A stretch of 64,000 nt of DNA from Salinisphaera dokdonensis (GCF_040361215.1 NZ_APND01000002.1:682001-746000), one strand, 5' to 3'. Shown: positions 53,834 through 63,942, counted from the first letter of the stretch. The notes: generated from the letters alone by a model not told the origin. A program made the numbers and translations.

Positions 53834-55585
53834 TCAATCGCTGATCCAGGCTACCTCGTAGGGCGCGAGCGTGATCGAGCGGGTCGAGCCGCTGATGCCC
53901 TGCGCAGCCACCACGTTGCGGCGCACGCGCGCATCCGGCAGCACATGGGTGGCCACCTTGACTGGCTGATCGGTCACGTTGTGCAGCGCCAGCAAGGTCT
54001 GGCCGAAGCCGCGGCGTTGCAGCGCGAACAGCTGCGGGCCGAGGTCAACAACCGTCTGCGCGGCTTCCGGGTGCAGCGCAGGCTGGCGGGCGCGCACGGC
54101 CAGCAGATGCTTCAGTCGCGAGAACACCCGCGCGTGATGGGTTTCGCCGCGCAGGTGGTATTCCAGTTCGCCCACGTCCCAGCGGCGCCGGTTGATGGTG
54201 CGATAACGCCCGCTTTCCTCTACCCGCGACAGATCGTTGTGGGTGGCCGTCAGGCTGTGGAAATACAGCGCCGGGATGCCGGCCAGCGCCATCGCGATCG
54301 CCTGGCTGCAGATGAAGCGGTCGATATGCGCTGGACTATTGCGCTCGCTGATATCGGCGAGCAGGTCGTAGTAGGCGATATTGAGTTCGTAGGGCTTGTG
54401 CGAACCGTCCGACACCGCGCGGGTGGACACGAAGCCGCCGCGTTCGCGCACGGTTTCGACCAGATGCTCGATCGCGTCGGCTTCCAGGATCGACTCCACC
54501 GCGCGCAGGCCGATGCCGTCGTGGCTGGCGGTGAAGTTGAGGAAATGACAACCGGTCGGCAGCGACGGCAGATTGTGCGCCCAGCCGGTCAGCGTCTGTG
54601 CGTCGCCGCTCAGCAGCGCATCGGCGACCAGCGGCGGCAGCGCGAACTGATACGCCACATGGGCCTCGTCGCCGTCCACCAGATAGGAGATGTTTTCCAC
54701 ATGCGGGACGTTGGTCTCGGTGATCAGCTGCACGCCGGGCGCGTAGTGGGCGAGCAGGGCGCGCAGGAACTTGATCAGCCGATGGGTCTGCGGCAGATGG
54801 ATACAGGGCCCGCCGATGTCCTTCCACAGGAACGCCACGGCATCGAGACGCAGCAGGCGTGCGCCGCGGGCGACATATTCGAAGATGATGTCGATGAACT
54901 CGGACAGCACATCCGGGTTGGAGAAATCCAGATCGATCTGGTCTTCCGAAAACGTTGCCCACAGATGGCGTGTGCCGCGCGCGGTGGCAACCTCCGCCAG
55001 CAGGGGCGTGCTGCGCGGGCGTACCACCGCGCGAAGGTCGGTGTCCGGCTCGACCTCGATGAAATAGTCGCGCCCCGGGTCCACATCGCCGAGGTAGTTG
55101 GCGAACCACTGACCCTTGCGCGAGGCGTGGTTGAGCACGAGATCGAACATCAGCGGGTGGTCTTCGCCGAGCGCGGCGACGTCGTCCCAGTTGCCGAGCT
55201 TGGTGTCCACCGCGCGGTAGTCCATCACCGAAAAGCCGTCGTCGGAGCTGTGCGGATAGAACGGCAGGATATGGATCGCCGCGATCGAGTCGGCCAGATG
55301 CTCGGCCATGAACGACTTGAGCGTGGCCAACGGCGCCTCGCCCGGACGCTGGACGATATCGCCATAGGTGATCATGACGTTGAAGGCGGCATCGATCGCG
55401 GTATCCGAGGCCACCGGCAGACCGTGGCGCAGGGCGGCATCGGAGGCCGCGTCCACGCAGGCGGTGGCCGCGTCCTCGCCGTAGAGCGGGTCGAGCCAGT
55501 CGATCAGGGCCGCGCGCGGTGCGCGCATATGGGAGCTTGCGTCGGGCATGGGATAACCGGAAACAAGGTTCGTGCCAGCATGCAT
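53834..55585 (-). CDS. GH13_18 sucrose-phosphorylase-type enzyme, probable glucosylglycerate phosphorylase
   Basis: The 583-residue protein has a GH13 barrel with nucleophile Asp in LLRLDAVAFLWKDIG, acid/base Glu in LITETNVPH and the HD of TASHDGIGLRA. It matches the sucrose phosphorylase subgroup. Its place next to synthase and phosphatase genes of glucosylglycerate is the known context of glucosylglycerate phosphorylase (Meiothermus, E. coli YcjM). It would release glucose 1-phosphate and glycerate. I chose ATG 55585 because a run AGGGGGGA precedes it; ATG 55549 is an alternative without a clear site. Confidence 0.82.
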   Translation of the reverse strand: MHAGTNLVSGYPMPDASSHMRAPRAALIDWLDPLYGEDAATACVDAASDAALRHGLPVASDTAIDAAFNVMITYGDIVQRPGEAPLATLKSFMAEHLADSIAAIHILPFYPHSSDDGFSVMDYRAVDTKLGNWDDVAALGEDHPLMFDLVLNHASRKGQWFANYLGDVDPGRDYFIEVEPDTDLRAVVRPRSTPLLAEVATARGTRHLWATFSEDQIDLDFSNPDVLSEFIDIIFEYVARGARLLRLDAVAFLWKDIGGPCIHLPQTHRLIKFLRALLAHYAPGVQLITETNVPHVENISYLVDGDEAHVAYQFALPPLVADALLSGDAQTLTGWAHNLPSLPTGCHFLNFTASHDGIGLRAVESILEADAIEHLVETVRERGGFVSTRAVSDGSHKPYELNIAYYDLLADISERNSPAHIDRFICSQAIAMALAGIPALYFHSLTATHNDLSRVEESGRYRTINRRRWDVGELEYHLRGETHHARVFSRLKHLLAVRARQPALHPEAAQTVVDLGPQLFALQRRGFGQTLLALHNVTDQPVKVATHVLPDARVRRNVVAAQGISGSTRSITLAPYEVAWISD

Positions 55586-55646
55586 TATGCCGGCGTCCCC
55601 CCTATGATTGGGTTCTGATTTTCCGGATCGGCAGGAAGGCTTGATC

Positions 55647-56048
55647 ATGATCACCGGCGGTTGCCTGTGCGGCGGGGTGCGCTATGCGATTCGCGGCCCG
55701 GTCGATGAAATTCAGCTCTGTCATTGCCGCAGCTGCCGCAAGGCCCAGGGCGGGCCCCTGGCGAGCAACCTGCCGGTGGCCACGCGCGACTTCGAGCTGC
55801 ACGACGAGGCCGGGTTGCTGCGCGATTACGAATCCTCGCCGGGCAAGCATCGCCTGTTCTGCAGCGGGTGTGGCTCGCCGATCATCAGTCGCCACGACGA
55901 CCGACCTGAGGCCGTGCGCGTGCGTGCCGGTACGCTCGATCAGGATCCCGGCGTACGGCCGGCGCAACAGGCATTTGTTGCCGACGCGGCGCCCTGGTGG
56001 CCGGTCGATCCTGAACTGCCTGCTCATGCCGGGCCGCGACCGGAGTGA
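55647..56048 (+). CDS. GFA-domain (CENP-V/Gfa-like) protein
   Basis: The 133-residue protein has the zinc-binding cysteine layout of the GFA family: GGCLCGGVRY, CHCRSCRKAQGG and LFCSGCGSPI. It starts at ATG 55647, with AGGAAGG about 8 nt before. Members were linked to glutathione-formaldehyde adduct formation, but most have unknown roles. It is divergent from the GH13 gene. Confidence 0.9.
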   Translation: MITGGCLCGGVRYAIRGPVDEIQLCHCRSCRKAQGGPLASNLPVATRDFELHDEAGLLRDYESSPGKHRLFCSGCGSPIISRHDDRPEAVRVRAGTLDQDPGVRPAQQAFVADAAPWWPVDPELPAHAGPRPE

Positions 56049-56084
56049 CGCGATGATCCCAAGGTTTTTTCGAGCGGATACAAG

Positions 56085-57497
56085 ATGATCCGCAAGACGC
56101 TGTTTCTTGGCTTGTTGGTGCTTGTGGGCATCGCAGCCGCTGCGCCGGCACTGGTCGGTTTCTATCTCGAGCGCGAATTCGACGACGTGATCGCGCGCTT
56201 CGAGCGGCCCGGCCTGACCCGGGTGGTGAGCAGCGATTTCGAACGTGGCTGGTTCTCGTCCGAGGCGCAGCTGCGAATCGAGCTCGACGACGCGCTCTGC
56301 GAAGATCAGCCCTGTGCCGGCGTGATGCTGGACACCACCATCCACCACGGGCCGGTGCCGTTCGGCGCGCCGGTCGATACCGAGACGGGGTTTCGGCCCA
56401 GCCTGGGCGTGGCGGTCACGCAGCTCGACCCGGCGTCGTTGTGGCCGCGGCTGGTGTTCGACCCAGCGCTGGCGCCCTTGGAAATCGTCACCCGCGTCGG
56501 TTTTCAGGCCCATGCGCATTCCCGACTGAGAATCAAAGGCAACAGCGTGGATATCTCGCGAGAGCGCCGGCTTGCGCATATCGATGCCGCGCCGGTCACC
56601 GCCCAGGCCAACGTGCCGCTCGGTGACGGTGCAATCGAAGCCGGCGTGGATGCGCCCCAGTTCCGGATCGTCGGCGAAAACGGCGGTCAACTGGCCTGGC
56701 GAGCGCTTGAGGCGCGGCTCGGTCAGCCGGATCAGGCCGGCAACGCGACGCGCGAGGGCGGCGTGCTGCGCGCCGAGTCCCTGCGGGTGGCCGATGGGCT
56801 CGGACTCTCGGCACTGCTGCAATCGCTGGCCTGGCAATGGCAGCCGCTGCCGGCCGCCGAGGACCGCTTGAGCGGCCGCCTCGACGGGCGTATCTCGCGG
56901 GCAGTCATCAACAACAGCGAATACGGCCCGTTGATGCTGGTGGCCGAAGTCACCGATATCGATATCGATGCCTGGCGCGGGCTGGTCGATCAGTTGGGCC
57001 AGTTGCGCGATGTGGAAACCGGCGAATTGGATCCCGAAGCCCGGGCGGTGCTCTATGGCGAGACGTTGCCGACGCTACTTTCCGGCGCGCCGCGTATCGA
57101 TATCGAGCGCCTGCGGTTGACCACACCGCAAGGCGACGTGCGCGCGAAGCTGCGTATCAATGCGCCGGAGCAGATGCGCGAGGCGCGCCTGCTTGCCGAT
57201 GTGGTTTCGCAGCTGGACATGAATTTCGACGCGCGCCTGCCGGCCGGGCTGGCACGCGACATTACGGTGCAGGTGATGCTTGCCAGCGGACGTTCGCCCT
57301 ATGCGATCGAAGAAAGCGATATCGACGAGGCGCTGGCCGAACTGGTGGGGCAGAACCTGATCGAATCGGTCGACGACGGCGCTGTCTATCGCCTGCATCT
57401 GACGATCGATGCCGGCCGGCTGACGCTCAATGGCCGCAACCAGATCGGCTGGCAGGCGATGGTCGACCAGTTCGAGGCCGCCCGCGAACGGCTGTAG
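56085..57497 (+). CDS. DUF945 (YdgA-like) membrane-anchored protein
   Basis: The 470-residue protein has one N-terminal membrane segment (LFLGLLVLVGIAAAAPALVGF) and a long periplasmic part with the DUF945 opening, SSDFERGWFSSEAQLRI. E. coli YdgA is the best-known member; function is unclear. It is 37 bp downstream of the GFA gene in the same direction. Confidence 0.83.
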   Translation: MIRKTLFLGLLVLVGIAAAAPALVGFYLEREFDDVIARFERPGLTRVVSSDFERGWFSSEAQLRIELDDALCEDQPCAGVMLDTTIHHGPVPFGAPVDTETGFRPSLGVAVTQLDPASLWPRLVFDPALAPLEIVTRVGFQAHAHSRLRIKGNSVDISRERRLAHIDAAPVTAQANVPLGDGAIEAGVDAPQFRIVGENGGQLAWRALEARLGQPDQAGNATREGGVLRAESLRVADGLGLSALLQSLAWQWQPLPAAEDRLSGRLDGRISRAVINNSEYGPLMLVAEVTDIDIDAWRGLVDQLGQLRDVETGELDPEARAVLYGETLPTLLSGAPRIDIERLRLTTPQGDVRAKLRINAPEQMREARLLADVVSQLDMNFDARLPAGLARDITVQVMLASGRSPYAIEESDIDEALAELVGQNLIESVDDGAVYRLHLTIDAGRLTLNGRNQIGWQAMVDQFEAARERL

Positions 57498-57589
57498 TCG
57501 CAGCGCGCAAGGCGTTACACTACGCGGTTCAGCAAGGATTCGAGGTCGCCGCGCTACGGCGCGGCAGGCCGGGCCCGACAGGTGCGCAT

Positions 57590-59503
57590 ATGAGCAGTCA
57601 GACGCAATTCGACGTCATCGTCGTCGGCGGTGGTCACGCCGGTACCGAGGCCGCAACCGCGGCCGCACGGGCCGGTGCGCGCACGCTGCTGCTTACCGAC
57701 AATATCGAAACCATCGGCCAGATGTCCTGCAACCCGGCGATCGGCGGGATCGGCAAGGGCCATCTCGTGCGCGAGATCGATGCGCTGGGTGGCGTCATGG
57801 GCCGCGCGGCTGATCGTGGCGGCATCCAGTTCCGTACTCTCAACGCCCGCAAGGGCCCGGCCGTGCGTGCCACCCGCGCCCAGGCCGATCGCGCGCTCTA
57901 CAAGGCCGCGGTGCGTTCGATGGTCGAGAACCAGCCGAACCTGCATTTGTTCCAGCAGTCGGTGGCTGATCTGGTGGTCGAGAATGGCCACGTCGCCGGC
58001 GTCGAAACCGCCATGGGACTGACGTTTCATGCGCCCACGGTCGTACTCACGGTGGGCACGTTCCTCGGCGGCACGATCCATGTTGGCCACGAGCGCTTCG
58101 GTGGCGGCCGCGCGGGTGATGCGCCTTCGAACGCGCTGTCCCAGCGTCTGCGTGCGCTCGACCTGCCGGTCGGCCGGCTCAAGACCGGCACGCCGCCGCG
58201 GATCGACGCCAAGACCATCGACTACTCGCAGCTCGCCGAGCAGCCGGGCGATACGCCCGCGCCGGTGTTCTCGTTCATGGGCCGGCGCGCCGAGCATCCG
58301 CGCCAGGTGAGCTGTCATATCACCTACACCAACGAGCGCACTCACGAGATCATCCGCGACAACATCGGCGAGTCGGCGATGTATTCCGGCCAGATCGATT
58401 CGGTCGGCCCGCGCTATTGCCCGTCGATCGAAGACAAGGTGGTGCGCTTCGCCGACAAGGATTCGCACCAGATATTCATCGAGCCGGAAGGCCTGACCGC
58501 GGCCGAGGTCTATCCCAACGGCATCTCCACCAGCCTGTCGTTCGAGACCCAGCTGCAGGTGGTGCGCTCGATTGCCGGTTTCGAGAACGCGCATATCACG
58601 CGCCCCGGCTATGCGATCGAATACGACTATTTCGATCCGCGTGCGCTCAACTACACGCTGGAAACCAAAGCCATCGGCGGCCTGTATTTCGCCGGCCAGA
58701 TCAACGGGACGACCGGTTACGAAGAAGCCGCGGCCCAGGGGCTGCTTGCGGGCATCAACGCGGCCCGCGCGGCGACAGATCGCGCGCCCTGGTGGCCGGG
58801 CCGCCATGAGGCCTATCTCGGCGTGCTAGTGGACGACCTGATCACGCGCGGCACGATCGAGCCCTATCGCATGTTCACCTCGCGCGCGGAGCATCGCCTG
58901 CTGCTGCGCGAGGACAATGCCGATACCCGGCTGACGCCGATCGGTCGCGAACTCGGACTGGTTGGTGACGACCGCCTGGCCGTGTTCGAAGCACGTCGTG
59001 AAGCCGTCGCCGCCGAGCAGGCGCGGCTGGCGAAGATCACGGTCAAGCCGGCCGATCTTGGCGCCGACCACGGCGCGGCCTGGTTGGGCAATGGGCTCAA
59101 GCAGGCGCTACCGGCCGCCGAGTTGCTCAAGCGCCCGGGTGTGTCCCATGCCCAGGTGGCGGCGATCGAAACCGTCGGCGCGCCGGCGCTGGCGCATCTC
59201 GACGCGGAAGATGCCGAGGCCGTGGGCGAGCAGGTCGAAATCCAGGCCCGCTATGCCGGCTATATCGATCGCCAGCAGGCCGAGATCGAGAAGACCAAGG
59301 CCCACGAGGCGACTGCGCTGCCGCGAGAGATGGACTATGCGGCGGTCTCCGGCCTGTCGAACGAACTCCGGGGCAAGCTAGAGGATGTCCGCCCGGCCAC
59401 CCTCGGTCAGGCGTCGCGGATTCCGGGCATGACCCCGGCCGCGATCTCGTTGCTGCTCGTGCATCTGAAGAAAACCGGAGCGCCGCTACAGAAAAGCGCC
59501 TGA
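57590..59503 (+). CDS. mnmG: tRNA uridine-5-carboxymethylaminomethyl(34) synthesis enzyme MnmG
   Basis: The 637-residue protein matches MnmG/GidA in length. It has the FAD site VGGGHAGTEAA, GQMSCNPAIGGIGKGHL, TGTPPRID, and the conserved SRAEHRLLLREDNAD. With MnmE it modifies U34 of several tRNAs. ATG 57590 was used; a longer frame from 56837 overlaps the DUF945 gene in another frame and is spurious. In many bacteria rsmG follows mnmG; here a peptide transporter follows instead. Confidence 0.95.
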   Translation: MSSQTQFDVIVVGGGHAGTEAATAAARAGARTLLLTDNIETIGQMSCNPAIGGIGKGHLVREIDALGGVMGRAADRGGIQFRTLNARKGPAVRATRAQADRALYKAAVRSMVENQPNLHLFQQSVADLVVENGHVAGVETAMGLTFHAPTVVLTVGTFLGGTIHVGHERFGGGRAGDAPSNALSQRLRALDLPVGRLKTGTPPRIDAKTIDYSQLAEQPGDTPAPVFSFMGRRAEHPRQVSCHITYTNERTHEIIRDNIGESAMYSGQIDSVGPRYCPSIEDKVVRFADKDSHQIFIEPEGLTAAEVYPNGISTSLSFETQLQVVRSIAGFENAHITRPGYAIEYDYFDPRALNYTLETKAIGGLYFAGQINGTTGYEEAAAQGLLAGINAARAATDRAPWWPGRHEAYLGVLVDDLITRGTIEPYRMFTSRAEHRLLLREDNADTRLTPIGRELGLVGDDRLAVFEARREAVAAEQARLAKITVKPADLGADHGAAWLGNGLKQALPAAELLKRPGVSHAQVAAIETVGAPALAHLDAEDAEAVGEQVEIQARYAGYIDRQQAEIEKTKAHEATALPREMDYAAVSGLSNELRGKLEDVRPATLGQASRIPGMTPAAISLLLVHLKKTGAPLQKSA

Positions 59504-59604
59504 TCACGGTGTTCCTGCGCGCCCGGCGCGTAGCGCCAGGGCATTCGAACAGCGCGTCTTTCGTGTAGTCTGAGCGCGCATCCCAAGCTGGTTATTGTCT
59601 GCGC

Positions 59605-61239
59605 ATGCTGTCTCGTCGAATCCTGCTCTGCCTGCTGTTTCTCTGCGTCGGTCTGACGGCCTGCAGCAGCGACAAATCCGAGCAATTCCCGGTCAAGAAC
59701 ACGCCGGAAATTCACGACGACGGCAGCACCACCCTGCGTCGCGGCAATGGTGCGGAGCCGGAAAGCCTGGACCCGCACCAGGCGCGTAGCGTGCCCGCGG
59801 CCAATGTGCTTCGCGATCTCTATGCCGGGCTGGTGCAGATCGCGCCGGACGGCGAGATCGTGCCGGCAGACGCCGAATCCTGGGAAGTCGGCGAGCAGAA
59901 GCTGGTCTATACCTTCACGCTGCGCGATAACGCGCGTTGGTCGAACGGCGAGCCGCTCACGGCCCAGGACTATGTCTACAGCCTGCGGCGCAGTGTCGAT
60001 CCCGTCACCGGTTCGCCGTATGCCCAGCTGCATACGCCGATCGTCAACGCCAACGACATCATCCAGGGCGACAAGCCGACCGAAAGCCTCGGCGTGCGCG
60101 CGCTCGATGACAAGACGCTCGAGATCACGCTCAAGGCGCCGACACCGTATTTCCTCGGCACCCTGGCGCACAGCATCAGCTATCCGGTCTACCGTCCAGC
60201 GGTCGAAGCCTACGGCGCGGCGTTTACCCAGCCCGGCAACGCGGTCACCAATGGCGCCTACAAGATGGCGAGCTGGCGGGTGAACTCGATGATTGGCCTG
60301 GAGCGCAATAGCGAATACTGGGACGACGCCAATACCGCCATCGACCGGGTCGAGTATTACCCGATCACCAACGAAAACTCTGCGCTGTCGCGCTATCAGG
60401 CCGGCGAGCTGGACTGGGCGACCAAGGTGCCGATCTCGCAATACGACGCGATCGAAAAGTACATCCCGGCGCAGCTGCACACCCAGCCCACGCTCGGGGT
60501 CTACTACTACGGTCTGAATCTGCGCCGCCCGCCGTTCAAGGATTCGCCTGAGCTGCGGCATGCGATGTCGATGGCGATCGACCGCCGCGTGATCGTCGAC
60601 AAGATCACCCGCGGCGACGAGATTCCGGCCTATGGCTGGATCCCGCCGGTGGTCGAGGGCTATGCCGGCGCCAAGTTCAAGTGGGCCACGCTGTCCGATA
60701 CCGATCGCCAGGCCAAGGCGCGCGAGCTCTATGAAAAGGCCGGCTATTCCGAGGACAAGCCGCTCAAGGTCGAGATCCGCTACAACAGCGGCGAGGGCAA
60801 CAAGAAGATTGCATCCGTGATCGCTTCGATGTGGCGCAGCGTGCTCGGCGCCGACGTCACCCTGCGCAACGAGGAATGGAAGGTCTTCCTCGACAGCGTC
60901 CGCCAGGGCGCCAGCACCGAGGCCTACCGCTTGGCATGGATCGGCGACTACAACGATCCGAACACTTTCTTCGAGCTGATGAATTCCAAGTTCGGCCTCA
61001 ATGGCACGGGCTACGCGAGCGCCGAGTACGATCGGCTGCAGGAAAAACAGGCGCATATGCCGGACGGCCCGGAACGCCAGAAGGTGATGAAACAGGCCGA
61101 GGCCACGCTGCTGGGCGACAGCCCGGTGATCCCGATCTATTTCTATGTCAGCAAGTATCTGATCAAGGATTACGTGAAGGGCTTCGAGGGCAACCCGCTC
61201 GACTCCTACTACAGCAAGGATCTGTCGATCGAGCCGTGA
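59605..61239 (+). CDS. oppA: Peptide ABC transporter substrate-binding lipoprotein (OppA-like)
   Basis: The 544-residue protein has a lipoprotein signal (LCVGLTAC, Cys about residue 20) and the SBP_bac_5 plan, with LRRGNGAEPESLDPHQA, DNARWSNGEPLTAQDYVYSLRR, LRRPPFKDSPELRHAMSMAIDR and GDYNDPNTFF. It captures oligopeptides in the periplasm and delivers them to the OppBCD permease encoded just downstream. Confidence 0.92.
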   Translation: MLSRRILLCLLFLCVGLTACSSDKSEQFPVKNTPEIHDDGSTTLRRGNGAEPESLDPHQARSVPAANVLRDLYAGLVQIAPDGEIVPADAESWEVGEQKLVYTFTLRDNARWSNGEPLTAQDYVYSLRRSVDPVTGSPYAQLHTPIVNANDIIQGDKPTESLGVRALDDKTLEITLKAPTPYFLGTLAHSISYPVYRPAVEAYGAAFTQPGNAVTNGAYKMASWRVNSMIGLERNSEYWDDANTAIDRVEYYPITNENSALSRYQAGELDWATKVPISQYDAIEKYIPAQLHTQPTLGVYYYGLNLRRPPFKDSPELRHAMSMAIDRRVIVDKITRGDEIPAYGWIPPVVEGYAGAKFKWATLSDTDRQAKARELYEKAGYSEDKPLKVEIRYNSGEGNKKIASVIASMWRSVLGADVTLRNEEWKVFLDSVRQGASTEAYRLAWIGDYNDPNTFFELMNSKFGLNGTGYASAEYDRLQEKQAHMPDGPERQKVMKQAEATLLGDSPVIPIYFYVSKYLIKDYVKGFEGNPLDSYYSKDLSIEP

Positions 61240-61279
61240 GAGGCTCGACGACCGTCATCGCCATGAACCGCGCCTGATC

Positions 61280-62197
61280 ATGTTGTCGTATGCGCTGCGT
61301 CGCCTGCTCGGCGCCATCCCGACGTTGCTGATCCTGCTCACGCTCGCGTTCGTGATGATGCGTGCGGCACCCGGCGGGCCGTTCGACGCCGATCGCGAGC
61401 TGCCGCCACAGGTCAAGGCCAATCTCGAGGCCAAATACCATCTCGACGAGCCGCTCTACCAGCAGTACGGCCGCTATCTATGGGACGTGGCTCATTTCGA
61501 TTTCGGGCCGTCGTTTCAGTATCGCGATATCACCGTCAACGACCTGATTGCCTCCGGCTTTCCGGTCTCGCTCAAGCTCGGGGCGTCTTCGCTGGCCTTT
61601 GCGCTGCTGTTCGGCGTGCCGCTGGGCATGGCCGCCGCACTACGCCAGAACCGACCGACGGATTACGCGGCGATGACCACGGCGATGCTCGGCATCTCGA
61701 TCCCGAACTTCGTGCTCGCGCCGCTGATGATCCTGTTGTTCGCGGTCTATAACGACTGGCTGCCGGCCGGCGGGCTGGGTGGCTGGCAGAACTACGTGAT
61801 GCCGGTGCTTGCCCTCGGCACCGCGATGATGGCCTATGTCGCGCGCCTGTCGCGGGCTTCCACCATCGAAGTCATGCGCTCCAACTATGTGCGCACCGCG
61901 CGGGCCAAGGGCCTGTCGTCGCGGCGCGTGGTCTGGGTGCATGCGCTGCCCGCCGCGCTTACGCCTGTGGTGTCGTTTCTGGGCCCGGCGGCCGCCGGGA
62001 TCATCACCGGCTCGGTGGTCATCGAGACCATCTTCGGTATTCCGGGGCTGGGCCAGTTCTTCGTGCAGGGCGCGCTCAATCGCGACTACACGCTGGTGAT
62101 GGGCGTCGTGCTGTTCTACGGCATCCTCATCGTGGCCTTCAATCTGGTCGTGGACCTGCTCTACGGCTGGCTCGACCCGCGGGTGAGTTACTCGTGA
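61280..62197 (+). CDS. oppB: Peptide ABC transporter permease (OppB-like)
   Basis: The 305-residue protein has six membrane segments, an N-terminal LRRLLGAIPTLLILLTLAFVMMR, and the EAA-type loop (TARAKGLSSRRVVWVHALPAAL) that contacts the ATPase. It forms the channel with OppC. Its stop overlaps the oppC GTG. Confidence 0.93.
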   Translation: MLSYALRRLLGAIPTLLILLTLAFVMMRAAPGGPFDADRELPPQVKANLEAKYHLDEPLYQQYGRYLWDVAHFDFGPSFQYRDITVNDLIASGFPVSLKLGASSLAFALLFGVPLGMAAALRQNRPTDYAAMTTAMLGISIPNFVLAPLMILLFAVYNDWLPAGGLGGWQNYVMPVLALGTAMMAYVARLSRASTIEVMRSNYVRTARAKGLSSRRVVWVHALPAALTPVVSFLGPAAAGIITGSVVIETIFGIPGLGQFFVQGALNRDYTLVMGVVLFYGILIVAFNLVVDLLYGWLDPRVSYS

Positions 62198-63087
62198 GTA
62201 GCCGTGCCGACGAAATCGAGCTCTCCGGCGCGCCCGAGCAGGGCCGCAGTCTGTTCTCCGACGCGCTGCTGCGTCTGCGCGCCAATCGCGCGGCGCTGGC
62301 GTCGCTGGGGCTGCTCGGTTTCATCGTTGTCGCCGTGGTGGTCGGGCCGTGGCTGTCGCCACACGATTATTTCACCCAGAACTACGGTGCGATCTGGGTG
62401 CCGCCGACGACCACGGAAAGCCACTGGTTCGGCACCGACGGACTGGGCCGCGATCTGTTCGTGCGCGCCTTGCAGGGCGGGCGCATCTCGCTGCTGATTG
62501 GCCTGGTCGCCACGCTGGTGAGCCTGGTGATCGGCGTGGCCTACGGCGCGACGGCCGGCTATGCCGGCGGGCGTGTGGACGGCGTGATGATGCGCATCGT
62601 CGATATCCTCTATGCGATGCCCTTCCTGTTCTTCGTGATCCTGCTGATGGTGTTCTTCGGCCGCAATATCCTGCTGATTTTCGTAGCTATCGGGGCGATC
62701 AACTGGCTGGACATGGCGCGTATCGTGCGCGGCCAGGCGCTGGCGCTGAAGCAGCAGCCATTCATCGAGGCCGCGCGCATGTCCGGGGCGTCACCGTTCG
62801 CGATCGTGCTGCGCCATATCGTGCCCAACCTGCTTGGCGTGGTCGCGGTCTATATCACCCTCACCATCCCGCAGGTGATTCTGTTCGAGTCCTTCCTGAG
62901 TTTTCTCGGGCTCGGGGTGCAGGAACCGGCCACCTCCTGGGGCGCGCTGATCAAGGACGGCGCCGACGAAATGGGGCGTGCGCCGTGGTTGCTGATCGTG
63001 CCGGCGGTGTTTCTCGCCGTAACGCTGTTCTGTTTCAACTTCATCGGCGACGGTCTGCGCGACGCGCTCGATCCCAAGGATCGCTAG
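62194..63087 (+). CDS. oppC: Peptide ABC transporter permease (OppC-like)
   Basis: The 297-residue protein starts at GTG 62194, overlapping the oppB stop. It has six membrane segments, FGTDGLGRDLFVRALQGGRISL, and an EAA loop (EAARMSGASPFAIVLRHIVPNL). It pairs with OppB in the inner membrane. Confidence 0.93.
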   Translation: MSSRADEIELSGAPEQGRSLFSDALLRLRANRAALASLGLLGFIVVAVVVGPWLSPHDYFTQNYGAIWVPPTTTESHWFGTDGLGRDLFVRALQGGRISLLIGLVATLVSLVIGVAYGATAGYAGGRVDGVMMRIVDILYAMPFLFFVILLMVFFGRNILLIFVAIGAINWLDMARIVRGQALALKQQPFIEAARMSGASPFAIVLRHIVPNLLGVVAVYITLTIPQVILFESFLSFLGLGVQEPATSWGALIKDGADEMGRAPWLLIVPAVFLAVTLFCFNFIGDGLRDALDPKDR

Positions 63088-63123
63088 GCGCCGCGAGCGC
63101 TTTGCGTGCCTTACACTGGCGCC

Positions 63124-63942
63124 ATGCTGCTTGATGTCCGTGATCTGAAAGTGAGCTTCGATACGCCCGACGGCGTGGTCGAGGCGGTGCGTGGGCTCGA
63201 CCTGCAGCTGGCCGCCGGCGAGGCGGTCGGCATCGTTGGCGAATCCGGCTCGGGCAAGAGCCAGAGTGTGCTCGCTCTCATGGGTTTGCTGGCCGACAAC
63301 GCCCGCGTTACCGGCAGCGCGAAGCTGCAGACGGGCGACGGGGCGGTCGAGCTCATCGGCGCCAGGCGCCGTGTGCTGGAGCGTATCCGCGGCGCGCGGA
63401 TCGCGATGATCTTCCAAGACCCGATGACCACGCTGAACCCGCATCTGCGGATCGCCACCCAGATGACCGAGGTGCTCAAGCGCCATCGCGGTCTGAAAGG
63501 GCGGGCAGCGACCACCGCAGCGATCGAAATGCTGGAAGCGGTGCGTATTCCGGACGCCTCGCGGCGGATTCGCTATTACCCGCACCAGTTTTCCGGCGGC
63601 ATGCGTCAGCGTGTGATGATTGCCATGTCGCTGGCCTGCGAGCCGGATATTCTCGTGGCCGACGAGCCGACCACCGCGCTGGATGTGACCGTGCAGGCCG
63701 ATATTCTCGACCTGATGGCCGAGCTGCGCACGCGCACGAAAACCGCGCTGTTGCTGATCACGCATGATCTCGGCGTGGTCGCCGGTCAGACCGAGCGTGT
63801 GCTGGTGATGCGTAACGGCGAAGTCGTTGAGCGCGGGCCGATCGATACCCTGTTCGCGGCCCCGCAACACGACTACACGCAGCGCCTGCTGGCGGCCGTG
63901 CCCCGGCTGGAGACGCCGCGCCGCGCGGATGGCGGCAGATGA
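63124..63942 (+). CDS. oppD: Peptide ABC transporter ATPase (OppD-like, short)
   Basis: The 272-residue protein has Walker A GESGSGKS, the Q-loop MIFQDPMTTLNP, the signature FSGGMRQRVMIAM, Walker B ILVADEPTTALDVT, and the H of LLITHDLG. It is about 50 residues shorter than most OppD proteins and lacks the usual C-terminal oligo-HPY extension, ending soon after the H-loop region. Its stop overlaps an ATG of a next gene as ATGA. Confidence 0.9.
   Translation: MLLDVRDLKVSFDTPDGVVEAVRGLDLQLAAGEAVGIVGESGSGKSQSVLALMGLLADNARVTGSAKLQTGDGAVELIGARRRVLERIRGARIAMIFQDPMTTLNPHLRIATQMTEVLKRHRGLKGRAATTAAIEMLEAVRIPDASRRIRYYPHQFSGGMRQRVMIAMSLACEPDILVADEPTTALDVTVQADILDLMAELRTRTKTALLLITHDLGVVAGQTERVLVMRNGEVVERGPIDTLFAAPQHDYTQRLLAAVPRLETPRRADGGR

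Noticed and set aside
53678..55618. 646-codon rightward frame antisense to the GH13 gene
   Set aside because: Shadow of the GH13 enzyme, whose catalytic motifs are complete on the other strand.
56837..57589. Long in-frame N-terminal extension of MnmG (888-residue frame)
   Set aside because: It overlaps the DUF945 gene in another frame and is Arg/Ala-rich; the family starts at the ATG at 57590.
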